DNA from: Cloeon dipterum
Taxonomy: Eukaryota > Arthropoda > Insecta > Ephemeroptera > Baetidae
Length of the DNA stretch: 64,000 bases
Reading direction: 5' to 3'
Assembly (NCBI RefSeq): GCF_949628265.1
Contig: NC_088787.1
Span: 30,494,501 to 30,558,500 of the forward strand
Below are positions 1-13,900 of the stretch, one piece after another (the stretch's first letter is position 1; each line of letters starts with the position of its first letter). Under the pieces are notes generated by a model, which saw only the letters and a program-made list of their open reading frames with translations, did no database searches and had not been told where the DNA came from. The translations under genes were made by a program, and so were the position numbers.

Positions 1-239
1 ACAGCCTTCTGCGCCTCCAAAGTAGGCATGCTCTTCACAATAAATTGAGCGGTCTTGGTCTCTGAATCGTTTCCAACTGTGCAAGTCGCACGCACCCTGA
101 GGATGCAGGACATGAAGCCCTGCACCGATGACGTACCTTTGGAGACCTCAAAGTCGACCACATTGGCTTCAGAGCCGAAGATCGTTTTTATGGCAGCAAT
201 CACGTCGCCAGGATATACCTGGTCCTTTAACGAGGACAT
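1..239 (-). CDS. EcKinase/CHK-like (ecdysteroid-kinase family) protein, 5' coding exon, partial
   Basis: Reading leftwards from an ATG at 239-237 gives 79 complete codons with no stop, and the frame is still open at base 1. The peptide has the N-lobe layout of the arthropod EcKinase family (DUF227/CHK-like): an amphipathic helix near residues 11-22, a strand VVDFEVSKG (27-35), a Gly loop followed by GFMSCILRVRA (41-51), then FIVKSMP (66-72), whose Lys69 is the expected ATP-binding lysine. Family members are cytosolic small-molecule kinases; some phosphorylate ecdysteroids and others are linked to detoxification. The substrate of this one cannot be read from the sequence. The ATG at 239 is chosen because this family usually starts just before this helix. 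The frame stays open for some codons upstream, so an earlier start or splice junction is possible. The gene is head to head with hbn. The catalytic loop lies outside the window. Confidence 0.8.
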   Translation of the reverse strand, partial: MSSLKDQVYPGDVIAAIKTIFGSEANVVDFEVSKGTSSVQGFMSCILRVRATCTVGNDSETKTAQFIVKSMPTLEAQKA

Positions 240-1391
240 CTCGTTGAAAGTGAATGCGGTGCAGAAAAATACTCTTATCGGCAATGATAGATAAAACTCT
301 TGTCAGTTATCTCTTATCCTTCGCACGCTCCACTCATTAATTGCTTTTGTCGCAGGCAATGTTCATAACATAGATTGACACTTCTTAATTTGATCAATTC
401 ATTGTTTCAATTTAGAATTAAGATAATCTGTTTTACAAAATTATGCATAATGAAATGAAATGAATAAATTGAAAAATAAACATGAACTGTTAAGGAACCG
501 GCCAATTATGCTGAATAAATTGTTAAAAAATTTCAGCAAAACACAGAAACCTGGGGAATAGAAACTTAGTTGATGCGATGCGAGAGAAACAGAAAAAAGA
601 TAGCTACATCTATGCCACCTGCACTAAAAGGATGCTCGGCGGCACAGTTTCTGTCATTTTGCAAGGCGCTAAAACATTTCTCAATTTCCTCAATTTAAAA
701 GCCGAATAATTGATGAGATGAACATAGCTAGACCTGTTCGTCAGTAATGTTTGCTAAAGATTTTTGGTTCAAAATTAATTTAAAGAGGAATGATACTGCA
801 AAATCCTTGTTGCTAATCAATGAACTCATCATGCTTTAGGATTCAGTTGAGGCCAAAATTGATTTAAGTAGCAGTGTATATTCGTGAGAAAAGTGGCTGA
901 AAAATGGTAAGGACTGTGTCCTTATTTGAAATCCTATTTTATTTCACAACAAAGAGTTTCCCTAAATGGTGGTTTCGTACGCGCTATTGGACAGATCTTG
1001 ATAAGAGAGGAATCGAAATATCTGCCAAGAAAATGTGGTAAAGCGCTGCAAATTTTAGGGAAAATCGGAAAAATTTAATTTTCACTCTAGCAAGGTTTTT
1101 AAAATTGTAGTGAACATATTGTTTATCGACCAACTGCTTATTGCATCCAACAAATCAAATAATTTTCGCAAAGTATCGATCCACTTTAAAATTTACAAGA
1201 GATGCTAAATGCACTAAAGAAGATAGAAAGAAATTTTTTGGTTGGTTTTGCTTGTGCTTCAACCACTTTTTAATCAAGAAGAAATTTATTTGAAACGCTC
1301 TCGATGGAAGCAGCACAGCATAAAATGCAAAAACTAACGATTAAACACACGAAAAGCAGCTTTTTCGCCAGTTAGCCGACGTTGAAGCGCG
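240..1391. other. Spacer between the divergent EcKinase-like gene and hbn
   Basis: AT-rich DNA with no coding stretch that I can support. It should contain the minus-strand promoter of the EcKinase-like gene and distal upstream DNA of hbn. From about 1375 the composition shifts sharply to GC-rich, marking the hbn leader region. No TATA box or other core promoter element stands out. Confidence 0.5.
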
Positions 1392-1526
1392 ATGGCAGCC
1401 ACCCCCGCGCCGACGGCGCCGGCGGCGGCGACGTCGTCGACGACCGAAATAATAGAATTTACAAGAACAAAAAAGCGGCCGGGCGAGACGGGATCAGTAC
1501 TCACTCACGTCGAATCAGATTATTAA
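1392..1526 (+). CDS. Possible upstream ORF in the hbn leader region (44 codons)
   Basis: An ATG at 1392 opens 44 codons ending in TAA at 1524-1526. The first 18 residues are almost only Ala, Pro and Thr/Ser. It ends 208 bases before the hbn start. If the hbn transcript starts upstream of 1392 this would be a translated upstream ORF. The GC-rich composition could equally produce such an ORF by chance, and no transcript start can be placed from the sequence. Confidence 0.2.
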   Translation: MAATPAPTAPAAATSSTTEIIEFTRTKKRPGETGSVLTHVESDY

Positions 1527-1734
1527 GCAGCGCATTATTGGCTCTGGATTCTGTTATGGCGCTGGCTGGATTGGCTGGCCGGGTGGAAGGGAGGCCGCTG
1601 TGCCGCCGCCACCGCCGTCGAGGGTGCGAGAGCAGTCACACTCGTGCTCTCTATTAAGTCGGTCGGCGAGGGTTGCGAGGGAGAGACAGCAGGCCAGCCA
1701 TCCCCGACACGTATACACACACGATAGAGTGCGG

Positions 1735-1924
1735 ATGCTGAACAGCCGCAGTGGCATGCAGCCGCGCAGCAACGCAGACATGGGCACGACCGACGCCGGC
1801 GGAGGCTCGGCCGCCGACCACCTGCACCCCAAGAGCAGCAGGGTCTACAGCATTGACCAGATTTTGGGACATCACGCCGCCTCCAGACCCTGCGTCTCGC
1901 CCCCGGGAGGACTCCGTGCAGAGG
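1735..1924 (+). CDS. hbn: hbn exon 1 (start codon, octapeptide)
   Basis: Encodes residues 1-63 plus one base of codon 64. It contains the octapeptide YSIDQILG, an engrailed-homology-1-like motif that in paired-like factors recruits Groucho-type co-repressors. The donor is G|GTCAGT at 1925. The open frame continues upstream to at least 1600 but has no conserved features there, so that part is treated as leader. Confidence 0.88.
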
Positions 1925-4900
1925 GTCAGTCCGGTTTTCTTAATATAATTCGCTTTGTCTGTGTCAGACCGATCTGACATTTTTCTAGATCAGTCTCTTT
2001 TCAATTCATAAGGTGAATAGCGTTTTTAATGAGAAAACATGCAATTATTTAAGGTAAACAATATTATAAACATATGTAAACCACTGTTAGGCTTTTAACT
2101 CAAAATAATGTCGGAATGGTAACATTTTCTCCAAGTTGTGATTAGTGTCTCGCTGCAGCAGACACTAACATATATGAGTCAATTTACTTACAATCTCACT
2201 TAATTAAAGAAAAACACGCACAAACACAATTAGCTGCACCTAAGTGCTTGTCTTTTCGATCACTATGTATAAATTATTTCCCAGTCCGGGAGCAAAGTGG
2301 TTTTTCTTGTTGCTTTATTGGTGAGACAGTATATAATAAATTTCATAACACTCTTCGTTCCGGGAAACCAGACGCCGCGACTGGTGAGTGCACCAAAAGC
2401 TGACACAGATATCAAATAATGGAAAAATTGATCCATTGATTCATTTATGTTCACAAAATCACAAAACGAAATATTGCGCATTAAAAGGGGCAGCAGAGAT
2501 ATCTCGCTTCCTGCTTTCGAGAATATACGGTTGGGAAATTTTTGTTTTTACGTAAGCGTCGATCTATTTACATTGATTAGTAACAAAAATATATAAATGA
2601 TAATCAAGTAATTTGAAGACAATCGCATCGCAGACTGGAGATACAAATTACGTGATGAAATTCCATTATTCTATGTCTATACTTGGAACTAAATTGATCT
2701 AATGCGTGTTAAACTGTTTTGAAATTTTGTAACTAGAATAATCACTGTCTTAAACAAATAAGTTTATATAAGCAATGATTGGTTTTTAAATCATTTTCAT
2801 CGCAGGTGTTTCAATTTTGAATTTTATTTCGCCGAAGCAGTTATTACAATTCGTCCGCGACTTGATATTTTTCAATATTTTCCTCTTTAATTTCGAAAAC
2901 GTTTTCTTTTGGTGTTGTAAATTGAATTGCTGCCCTCGATTGCAATATTTCTCACTCAGCAGAGCGGGCAGATTGTTGTGCAGTCAGGGGTTTTAATTCC
3001 CCTTTTTGACACTGAGCCGGTGCGGAACCAACCACAAGCTAATAAACTGCATCGTGCTGCGTAGGCAAGGCGAACAAGAAAAGTGGCATTCAGCATCGCA
3101 TAAGCCGGCTCATTATTCCGTGTTTGACATGCTGTGCGCTCACGAATTATGACATGTTGTGTCAAGAAATGCCGCGTTTTTTTGTCTCTTTTCGGCCGTC
3201 GCGCATGTTCACATTCTCACACTATTTATTCAAATTAATAAACATAAATCTGCATAAGCATTTTCTCAAATAAAAATAGACGAGAGATCTTAATGGGCAT
3301 TATCCACGCTGGTCGCGGATGAAAGGGTTGCGTTTTTTGTAGCGCCGCACAAAAGAGGCGCTGGATTTTAAGGAGCTCTCTCTTTTTAAAAGGGGTGCAT
3401 TACGCGCGCGAAAGAAGAAAACCCGCGGCGGATAATGTGCTCAGGCATGCATTCACCGCGCTCCGCACAAGATGCTCGTCTGGGGGAAAAAAGGGAGCAC
3501 CCTCTGCTGCGTCCGAATAACGACAGATTTTCAATTTGCGGCCTGAACGGCCCATCCAGTTGTGCGGTTTCTTTCAATTAGTAATGTACTTAGCACCTTC
3601 ACGCACAACCGACTCCAGATGTAAATTATGTTCAGCCGAGGGAACACCACCATCAAAAGCTGCGGCTAATTTACTGGAGCATCTCAACCCCTAAAGCTTC
3701 AAGATGAATTTCATCTATGAGAGAATGATTTTAAAAAATTTTGAAATGCTTGTTTCTCACTAATAGCGGTCATAAAAAACGTTGTTACATTAAAAAAAAC
3801 CAGTTTACACGGCTGCGAGACGCATACGGGAATCGAATAAATCGCTTTAAAAACAAGCCGCGGAACACGGGTCTTTAACAAACTTACAGCTCGCTTAGTT
3901 AGCCAGCTGCTTTTCACCGTGCACGATACATTAAAATAACATTTCAGCCCCATTAAGCACGAATCGTCTCGGACACATAAAAGGGTTGAAGGGCAGCTTT
4001 TTCAGACCGTTCGTCGCCTCGGGCCGATTCGCCGCTTGATCGAAGACGCTTGTTAAGGTGAATGCAATTTTGACAGCGGCACAATGGCCGTAATAACTGG
4101 TGCGGTATCAAAAGCTCGCTGCCATTGTGGGCCACATCAAAATATTGTGCCTCTTCAACGGATCCATATATTATACTTTGTTGCACTTTGAAGAGCGTGC
4201 GGGAAAAAACCGCTCGCGTATACGGACAAATTATTTTCGTATGGAGCGGCTGCCGTAATTGAGAGATCTCGTTTTGTGTATGTGTGTGCGTGTGCGTGAG
4301 CAGGGCGGTGGAATTTCCATTTTGATGCTCTGATTAGCCACAAGGAGGGTGCTTCAAACGGCTCTGCGAGATCATTATTTTGGGAGACTGATTCTGATTC
4401 AGAAAAAAGGGGACTCGGCCTGATTGCGGACGTTCAAATCGCCAAGTGCTCAAAGCTAACAAAAATAACAAATAAATGTTATACACTGCGTTCATTAATG
4501 ATATACTGAAAAAAATTGAATAAAATAATTAATTGGCAGTTCGAGGAAATAGGCCAATCAAATTTAATTAAAATAGCAACTAGACGCTTGATGTGCGGAG
4601 AAGATCCTTTTACCAACTTGATGGCTTGCAACCAAAAATCCGAAAGAGATCTCATGATGGAGACGCAGCTTCCGGGCTTGCTCTCTGTCCTCATTTCAAA
4701 CCAATTCAAAGTTGAACACGTCAAAATTGAAGCGAGCTGCGGTGGATAATTGAATGACGAGACGGCACATATAGCACACACAATAATTGGAGCAGAATGG
4801 CTGGCTGAGTCTATTCTAATTCAAATCAAGATGCTGCGAGGCGCGTTTCACTCGCTCTCATCCAGCCAAAACAGACACGCCGTCTCAGCCGTCAACACAC

Positions 4901-7900
4901 ACACAATAAAATATTAAAGCCGCATTGTGTTCGGAGCGACCGCGCGCATTTGAATTTACTACTCGAGCGAGTACCGGCTTTTTGAATCATTTATCCTCGT
5001 ATCGTTGTCACATATTGTCATCTGACGAATGCCAATTGAGCTCAAGACTGCTCATTAGTGCATTCATATGCTTATCGGCAAGATCTATACACGCATGATG
5101 GAATATTTTCATTCCTCAAGAAAACTAATTTCATAAGAAGAATGAATTTTTATTCGTAAAATAGAATGAAATTAAAAATATTAGGATATCGCTCCATTAA
5201 AATTTAAAAAAATCATCTTGAGTGGTTTAAATCGTAATTTTGTTTATTATTTCTGTTTCAGTGAGTGCTGGTATAAATGTGCACCCCCTGAATTTTCAAT
5301 TTGTTGTGCCCTTGAACGGCCCTCGAACTGATTCAACTCGTGTGTTCACACTTAATTGAACGTCAATTGGCCGTCGAGCGGCGCGACTAATTGTGCACCG
5401 CTCACGCAATTAAAAGAGCTCATCCCCCTCGTAAAAATCTCTCCTGCTTTTTAGCATAAACAGATCTAGCCGGGCGCGCTGCTCTCGGCGCAATTTGTAT
5501 GAGAAGAATTAACAAGCTGCAAAAGCACGCTTACAATGGGGATTAGCCGCGGAGCATGTTGATGAATGCGCGCTGGCTGCAGAAATATAGAGGAGAGCAG
5601 ACGCGCAGACACCTACGTGTCTAATTAGCCAGCAATTCCGCCGAGCTGCCCCCTGCGCGTTTTTTTCCTAAGAGGGATCACGACGATTGGCTTCCCACGC
5701 CGGGGCAAACCTTTTGTACTCCCAACTGGATTTCATACTAATATTTAGCACATTTCAGTAGTTCCGAAAATCATAAAATTAGTTCATCAAGAAAAATGTA
5801 TTTTCTAGGGTGCAAAGAGGCGTTGAAGGGTTGGCACTTTTAGTTGGCTGTGACTCTAGGGGAGGTTGAGACGAGTCTAGCGGTGTGTGGTTTTTTTAAA
5901 AATCTGATGATTACAAGCTGAGATTTTGGGCGTGTAAATATTTTTTTTAAAACGTTTCAATTTTGTAGTTTTTATATTTTAATAAAAATTACGGCCAAAT
6001 TCCATTCCAGATTTTGATTCATCTTATTTAATTTTTTGCGCACTACAAGATTTATCTAAAATAATCTTTTATAAATGGTTTTTTAATTGGTTCTATTTTG
6101 AAAATTTGATTTTAATGACCTTGAACTTTGACCTATACCACTTTAAGATCAACAAGAAAGTTGTTTTACTCAATTTTTGTTCTACGACCATTTTGAATCA
6201 ATTTGAATAATTTCTACGTCAAATTCTTGAGAGCAAATGTTTGCCGCATAATGGAAATTGAATAACAAACTCCATCCTCGTTGAAATTCAGAATTTTAAA
6301 CTCTGCTAGTTTAACATTTAATTAAAAACAACTCTGGATGTTAGCGCGGATGAAGTTTTTCGTCAAATAAGGGCCTTATATTTTCACAAAAAAAATCACT
6401 CCTGAAATTTTATCCTTGTTAAATTTGCAACTGAATTTTTGGCTTCTAAATATTGATGATCACTTCTGCGAATCATTTAAAAGAGATTGGAGTCTTGCAC
6501 GCGGAAATCGCGACTCAGCAAATTAATTGGCATTTTTAATCTGCACGATTCGGCTACGGAGTGAGTGAATGAATGCGCGAAAGCGCGACGAGAGAGCAAT
6601 AATTCCCGTGTTCTTTGCTGCACGTCTCTTATTTTGTGCGCGCCGCGCACCCACCGCTCCGCTACATTTTAATCCGCTCGCTCACTCGCCGGTCTATCAA
6701 TAAAAAATTATGATGAGAGGACAAGCCGGTGGAATAAAAAAAGGAGGAGTTAAGCTGCACGAAGCGCAGAAAGCACGCCAGCCAGCCATTACAGCCCGGC
6801 GCGCAGCTACGTGGATCCGAAGTAATAAAGGCAGATGAATTCAAAAAGAGGATTAATAACTCCCTTTTTATTTGTACTTTTGAATGTAGTTCATTATAAA
6901 CATGGAAATATATTGCTCTCCCGTCGTCGTGCTCACTGCCGTCACACGTACAAAACGCATTTTCGAATTTTTGTAGCCAGAAAATCGAGATAAAATAACG
7001 AATATATGCTGGTTGTCTCCGAGTTTCTGCTAATGAACTCATTTGCTTGATTTCGTCCATACGATAAAGAATTAATCTGCTGAAATAAACAAAACTCGCA
7101 TCAAAACTCAATTTGTTTTTCCCCGTTCGTCCGAAAAAATAAATGCTAACAGAATAAAACGTGATTCCTAAAATTTAAGTCCCTTTCATCCCTTTCGAAT
7201 TTCACCATTTTTCCAACGTGCCAATTAATGTTCTTTTTTCGAATCTGATTGGTAGATGCGGACTCGAGTCGTTTGGAAAGTGCCTCGACCTCCTCAGGCG
7301 ACACGGAGCACGGCGTCGACGACGCGCCGAACAACCTGGTCGCCGGTGACATGGGCCACGGAGGCCCCGACGACGCCGACGACATGAACAAGCCGAGGAA
7401 AATCCGCCGCAGCCGCACCACCTTCACCACGTACCAACTGCACCAGCTGGAGCGGGCCTTCGAGAAGACGCAGTACCCTGACGTCTTCACCAGGGAAGAG
7501 CTCGCTATGCGACTCGACCTCAGCGAGGCCAGAGTGCAGGTTGGTGTTTTTAGTGAAATAATTTGACCTTAATCTCGTGTTTGATTTATTCGTCACAATT
7601 CTAAAAACACAAAAGACATCATAAGAAGTATGAAATTCTGAATCAAAATGAAAAGTTTTGTGTCAAAAGACCAGCTTTGACGAAGTTTCTGAGCACACCA
7701 ATCGATTCTTGAGAGTCGAATTAGGTAGTTTATATAATTTTTCCGACCAAAAAGTCCAGCGCGACGTGCTTAGCACAAGTAGAACGTTTTTACCCGCTGA
7801 AACGATATGAACCTATATGCGAGAAGTGCGCATGCGTCAGAGCTGGTTGGATGTGTCAAAGAAGTCATTCGTGCAGGCGGTCTCTCTGCAAGGACTCAAA

Positions 7901-10900
7901 AAATTAAATTTAACCGCAGATTTATAGATACATTTAATTATGAATGTAAATAAAAAAGCTTTTGATTGCATCAAGAACTTTAATTTTCTCAAACGAGGAG
8001 CCTAAAAATATCGGCGCTACAGGTCTATATTATTTATTTTTACATACATTCATTTGTTCGGTAATAGTTGTTACTTTTAACGTGAAAATCATATTTAAAC
8101 AATTGCTCGAAATCAATTGTGCGTCGATTTCTGGCTCAGAAATAAATTGAGATCGGTCACCACAATTAGCGAACAACAGTTTAATTGCCCGCAATCCACC
8201 CCTGGCAGAGACATCGAGTGCGTGCGCTTCTTTTATTGCATCGCACGTCCACCCCACGAGCGGATTCATCCCTCCGGATTGGAGCTAATTACCGATATTA
8301 AAAGTCGTGCAGCGTGTGTGCATTCGGGCTCACGGGGCTTAATAAAATAAAACAAGTCGCGGGGAGCACGTGCTGGCAGGTCGTGGGAGAGAGATTGCGC
8401 GCGCGATAATAAGCCGCCCGGCGTTCTCACCCCCTCGCGCATTGTGCACATTACAAAATCGTTTTCTTATTCAGCCAATTATGTGTCATTAACTCGGCGT
8501 GTAATAAGAGCTATACAACCCCCCCCCCCCATCTTTTTCCTGCTCCGGCAGGCACGCGTGTCATTACGTAATCAATATAATTAATTTCGTATTAAGGCAG
8601 CTGGAAATAGAGCGCATTGTATATACCGACCGACGATGCTATCGCGCGCTACCGGCTAATAAAGCGTAATAAAACGGACTCTGCTGTGTTTTGCGTCCGA
8701 CGGGTTATTTCGTGTCGACCTAATTAAAATGCTCTGAACCGGACACACAAAACAATTTGATTTTTGGCTCCACATGTTATCAGCGCCCCTGGAATGCTTT
8801 TAAAGCTCCGGATTTTGATTAACTTGTTATATTTTCTGTTGTTATTAACCCCAAAATAAGCTCTATATCACTGCGCAGGTCGTTTCAAAGTTATTCATAA
8901 TCTTTATTGTTCGGAATTGAGGAGAGAGGTTTTTATTGTAAATTGGCACCGACAAAAGAGCAATCTGCTATATTTGGACTTGGGCAATATCACAGCGCAG
9001 TTGACTCCTGTTGAAAATGGACACACTCTGATTCCAAATCACAAAAACAATTTTAGGCTCAATGACAAATTTGTTTTTAATATATGATTAGTTCTGTGCA
9101 AAACAAACAGTAGATAATTTTTTTACTTTGGCTTCGATGATGTTCGTTTATTATTTTCGATTATTTCTGCAAATCCAGTCAATTTATTTAGGATTTTAGT
9201 TGAAAATCTCAGAAAAACGTCAAATAATTTAAATTTACCGCGCTTTTCCTTCTTTTTAACTTTCCGGCAAACCACGCCTTTATTTCAAAATTCCCCCAAT
9301 TTGCGACCTCTGCCATTGGTCGCTGTCCACAGAGATAAATAATTCAGTATTTTCGTAACTGAATAATTAACTCGTGGTTTTATTTAAATAAATTTGAAAA
9401 TCAGTCGACGCAACAACAACTGATAAAATTCTAAGTAAAGCTCTCAACTTGAACTTAATTCCAATTTAATTGGCGCGCAGATTTGCCCCGTTCTCACCAC
9501 CGCACTGGTAATAAGCTCAGAAAACGCATCAGGTTGCTCCGTCGGCGTCGACACATCGTAGTGGCATGTTCATGTTCAGCCAGCCAGCATATTATCTCTC
9601 GAGAGCGTGTTTGCGGATGAAAATTGCCAGCGCACACGCGCTCCGCCTGCTCCACGCAGCCCGCAATGCAAGCTAATTAATTTCAATAGGATTATTTTGC
9701 TGTGTTGATTCAGACGCATGTTTCGGAATTAGCCTGCCTCTGCGGTCTGCACCGCACTTTCAAAGCTTAAGATGAGATGCGCTTAAATTTTCTGTGTACG
9801 CACGCAATTTTTATTTATTTATTTTTTTTTAAGAGGAAACCATTAAGAACTATATTGTTGACTATACAGCAAGTAGTTCATTGTAGTCTATATATTGTGA
9901 AATTTAGCAACAGTGTATCTCTAAAATCAGGACCGAAGAGACAGTTGAGTTTCAAATTTTGCTTCTTTCGCGATTTTTTCGCTTGATTTCAGTCCCTATA
10001 TCGTCGTGATCTATCCATGCAACGATGTGCAAATTCTGAGGGAATATTCCCTAATTATTGTGAAATAAATCTTGATTTTACAGTTTCTGATTAGCATGCG
10101 AACTTTTGAGCCGATCTTCTAAGAAATTTAATCGATAATTCCTGCTTTATAGATAGTCGTTCAGTTATTTCAAGTGAAAAAGATTTAAAAGAATTTTTAA
10201 CAAATTTTCTGTATAGCTCTACTAAAAGAATATAATGAGTAAAAGTTCTGATTTTGAGGCAAAGACAAGAAGTAATCTCTGTGTGTGTGTAATTAATAAA
10301 CGACATCGCTTTGCAATTTAGAAGTAAAAGCAGTGCTGATTGGCCGAATTAAAAGGCAATTGAGTTGTCAGCCCGTATAATCAGCCCGTGCCTCATCAAT
10401 TGTGTAATTACCTGGCTGGCGGACACACACACTGGGACACAATTGGCATCCGATTACCTATCATTGTGCCTGTATCTAACCAACTTATTCGGCGCGCGCG
10501 GGGTTGAATTCAACCCTCTCCGGCATTCACTTTTTCGCTCTCACTGCTTCGGTGTGCTAACAATAGGTAGTCGATTGGCCTTAATGCCGGTGTGTCGAAA
10601 AACGAGCGCTGAATGCTGACGAGAGAGAGCGGAGAGAGCGGGCGGGCGGCCGCGCCGGGCGAGAGACAAGCGTTGATGAAGATTAAACGCGTCTAATTGT
10701 TTCCAATTAGGGCGCGCGCGCCGTTGATGATGCAATTATTCCAATGCCGCCATGATAATGGGCTCGAAATTGTCTGTACACATGAAGAAGAAGCGCCAAT
10801 GATGAGAGAGTGCGCTCGATTTGAATGGCTTGATTTGAGCCGAGCCGAGCGTAAGGGGTAAGGGGTGCTGCGCTCAATCTCGAGTGTGCACACAACTTCC

Positions 10901-13900
10901 GCACGGAGCCACCTGCTCATGACTGCGCCTACACCAGGACGGAGAATCTTGGCAGTTGTAGTAAGCAGCAGGTTCCAATGGATGGGCTTCTCCATTAGTT
11001 GCTAGAATGACTACATGAGGGAATTGGCGCTGTATAATAAGCATATTTTTCCATCTTCCATAAGATATTTTCTACCCTTTTTTTGCTCTTTTTATCCCTG
11101 TCCGAGGAGCGGGAAGGGCGCGCACTGCACTAGCACGAATGCTGAAACCCGGGTCCCAATAACACCGCGAACGGATAACATGGGTGCACCAGACCGCACA
11201 GGGACCCAGCCCACTCAAGGGCCACTTGCCTCCGCACCGAGGACTTTTTTGAAACGAAAATAATAGTAACGATAATAAAATCTGAGAACTGCTGAATCCA
11301 TTTACACTTTTGTAGACTGTTTGGATATTTTTTTGTCATTGCCATGACAAAATTCGCGTCAATTCACATGCAATCAGCCTAGTTCATTTTTTAATTTTAT
11401 CGAAAACAACGAGTCCACGGGTTATTTTGAATATTAAGACGAGAGACTCGCGAGAATAGAGAAGTGTTCAATTTATTTACGACCAATTACAAAAATAGCT
11501 GTGACTGAAAAACACGCCTGCGACCAAAGACGTTGAATAAAATGGCGCAATCTAACGTCGAGGGCCAGTGTCACGGTTTGAAAAACTTGTGGAACCACAA
11601 AATATCAACCACTTACAATTAGGTTTGGAAATAGGCAAAACTTGCAAAAAGTGGAAAGTGTGACACAGAAAGCAAGCTTACATAATTTGCAGAATGCAAA
11701 CGTGTAGCAGAAACTCGTTGACTTAGCTTTGAACGAAAGGACAGGCGCTTGTAATTGCGGCCACCCCGCAACAACTGCATTTCAAGTGGCGACGACGCGA
11801 ACGAATAACTTGCTGCGTGCCACTTCTAATGCAGTTCTTTTATTTGAATTTAAGTCCGCGCACCAAGAGACATTTGCATGCATTGGAGAGCTAGCCTGGG
11901 GGAGGGAGTTCAACGGAGGGGTTGCTCTTCTATTTTTCGACGGAAAATATCAAAGCGGATTTTTAACAATTGTACTTCAGCAATAGTGTCTGAAAATTTT
12001 TGAAAATTAATTATGAAAGGTGAAAAATATGTCAAATATGGCAAAAAAGGGGCTCGAAATTTTCATTGTACACTTGATCCTTTCCACGGTTTTAAATCTG
12101 GCGATAGGTATGAAAAGATGGCTCAAGCTCGTCTATTCACAAGTATTTTGGTAAAAACTCAATTTAGAAATACATAAATAATCACATGTTCCTCTCCTGC
12201 TCGTTCCTAAAATAGACTAACTGAATTGCGGTTTGAAATCGTGGCTCTCATTGTTTGGAGGAGGATTATAAAACAGTTGAACAAGCAGGCGAGCGGATGA
12301 ATTAAAATTTTCAAGTGCGGCTTCTTACAGCAGCAGCAGCAGCCGGCGTACAAATGGCAGCAATTTGGCGCTCAAATTAAATTACTCAGCCTCCGGTTGC
12401 GGCGTGTCTGACTAATTTGCCGCTCCACTCTTTTCTCTTACTTAATTCTTATTGTGTGCTTGAGCGTCGTCATTCTGCTCTGCTTTTTGTCTCGCACAAC
12501 ATGTAGCAGGCACTCGAAAATGCGCGCGCGCGCGCCGCAGCATTTAATAATAATAAAAAAAAATTAAGCACGATTATTAAGCCCTCCTTGTTGCGCGCTC
12601 GAGTTATTTAGCAAACTTTAAAAAGAAAATAATTACTTCTAAGAGCTTAATTCGACTCTTTCGAAAACGAAAATTGCAATATTGACTCGAGTGGGACGTT
12701 TAATTATGCGCTCACCGAGACGATTCAATGGACCGTTGCGGACGAGACCACGACGATAATTGGAACAAATTCAAAGAAATGCGCGGCTCAAAAGAAGCAG
12801 GCCGCTTTTTTGTGCTCTCTCAGCCAATTATTCGGCGATTTGCAGCCGCACAATTGCCGAGCCGGGTGCTGTTGCGCGCAATTCGATTTGTTGGAATATT
12901 GATCCGTTTTCCTTGCGGCTTTTTTTGCACAACATAAGTCTCTGAGAGCTGTTGATAACAAAACCGGGTTCACTCTGTTGCAGGTCTGGTTTCAAAACCG
13001 AAGGGCCAAGTGGAGGAAACGGGAGAAAGCGCTGGGACGAGAAACCACTGGATTTCTTCACGCCGAACAATCTGGTAAGAAACCTTTTTAAGGAATTCAT
13101 ACACGAAAATCCCTCAAATTTGTACAATACCTTTATTGGAAATCTCGGTTATTTGAACTGTAAAAACATTACAAAAATTCAATAAGCAATATGGAATTTA
13201 TAGTGTATTCAGATAATTTACATATTTAAAATAGTCAATGCGACTCAGGTCTCAATCCTGTCAATTTTGTTTTACAAAAATTGTATTTTTTTCGTTTCTA
13301 CGCTGAACAGATTTTTCATTCAAATAAATATAAGGTAAACTATTTTAAAAGCAAAAAAATCGTAAATATACGCAGGTGCCATCCGTTGGCGGCTTCAATT
13401 CATAGGCATTAATTTATTTTATGTTCAAAAAATATTTTAAATTTCGAATGTGAGTGAACGGGTCTTGGTGACGAATTTTTCACCATCGCAGTCTTATCTA
13501 AAAAAGTAGTAAAAATGTTTTCATCAAATGTTTTGCGGGTTTTACAGTTTTGAGTTGGTGAAATTTAAAAGTTAAGTTAAGCGTTGAACTCCTCTTGTTA
13601 AGGCCGGTCGAGTTAACACTAAATTTGAGGTCATTGGTCAAGGGCAAAAGGTCACCGAGGCTCATTTTTGAACATTTCCGTGTGATTTCTGGGATTTTTT
13701 AAAATTTTAAAAATAAGAAAAGGCCGCAAAAAGTGATCTCAGGGTACGTGTGAACTTGTGCGGGAATTTGAACATGATAGCGTTCGTTTTCGAGAAATTC
13801 AATTTTGAAATTTGAAATTTTTATTTTTGCAAATGTTGCGAGCGCCAAATCTCGGGTTTTAAGGGTCAGAAATGCGAAAACTGAACATCATTCGACTTGG

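Larger units (their letters stand above)
7540..12983 (+). other. hbn: hbn intron 2 (5444 nt)
   Basis: Interrupts the homeodomain between positions 46 and 47. It holds a truncated family B element (7668-7897), a family C repeat (about 9955-10245), a 12-C run ending at 8530, and a GC-rich island (10320-10990) containing a 16-bp perfect palindrome. No exon is supported. Confidence 0.6.

Noticed and set aside
55..294. Plus-strand open frame of 79 codons
   Set aside because: It is the antisense shadow of the EcKinase-like exon, whose minus-strand reading gives a recognisable kinase N-lobe.
6662..7111. 149-codon minus-strand open frame in hbn intron 1
   Set aside because: No domain, no splice support and no family resemblance; unremarkable for chance in 64 kb.
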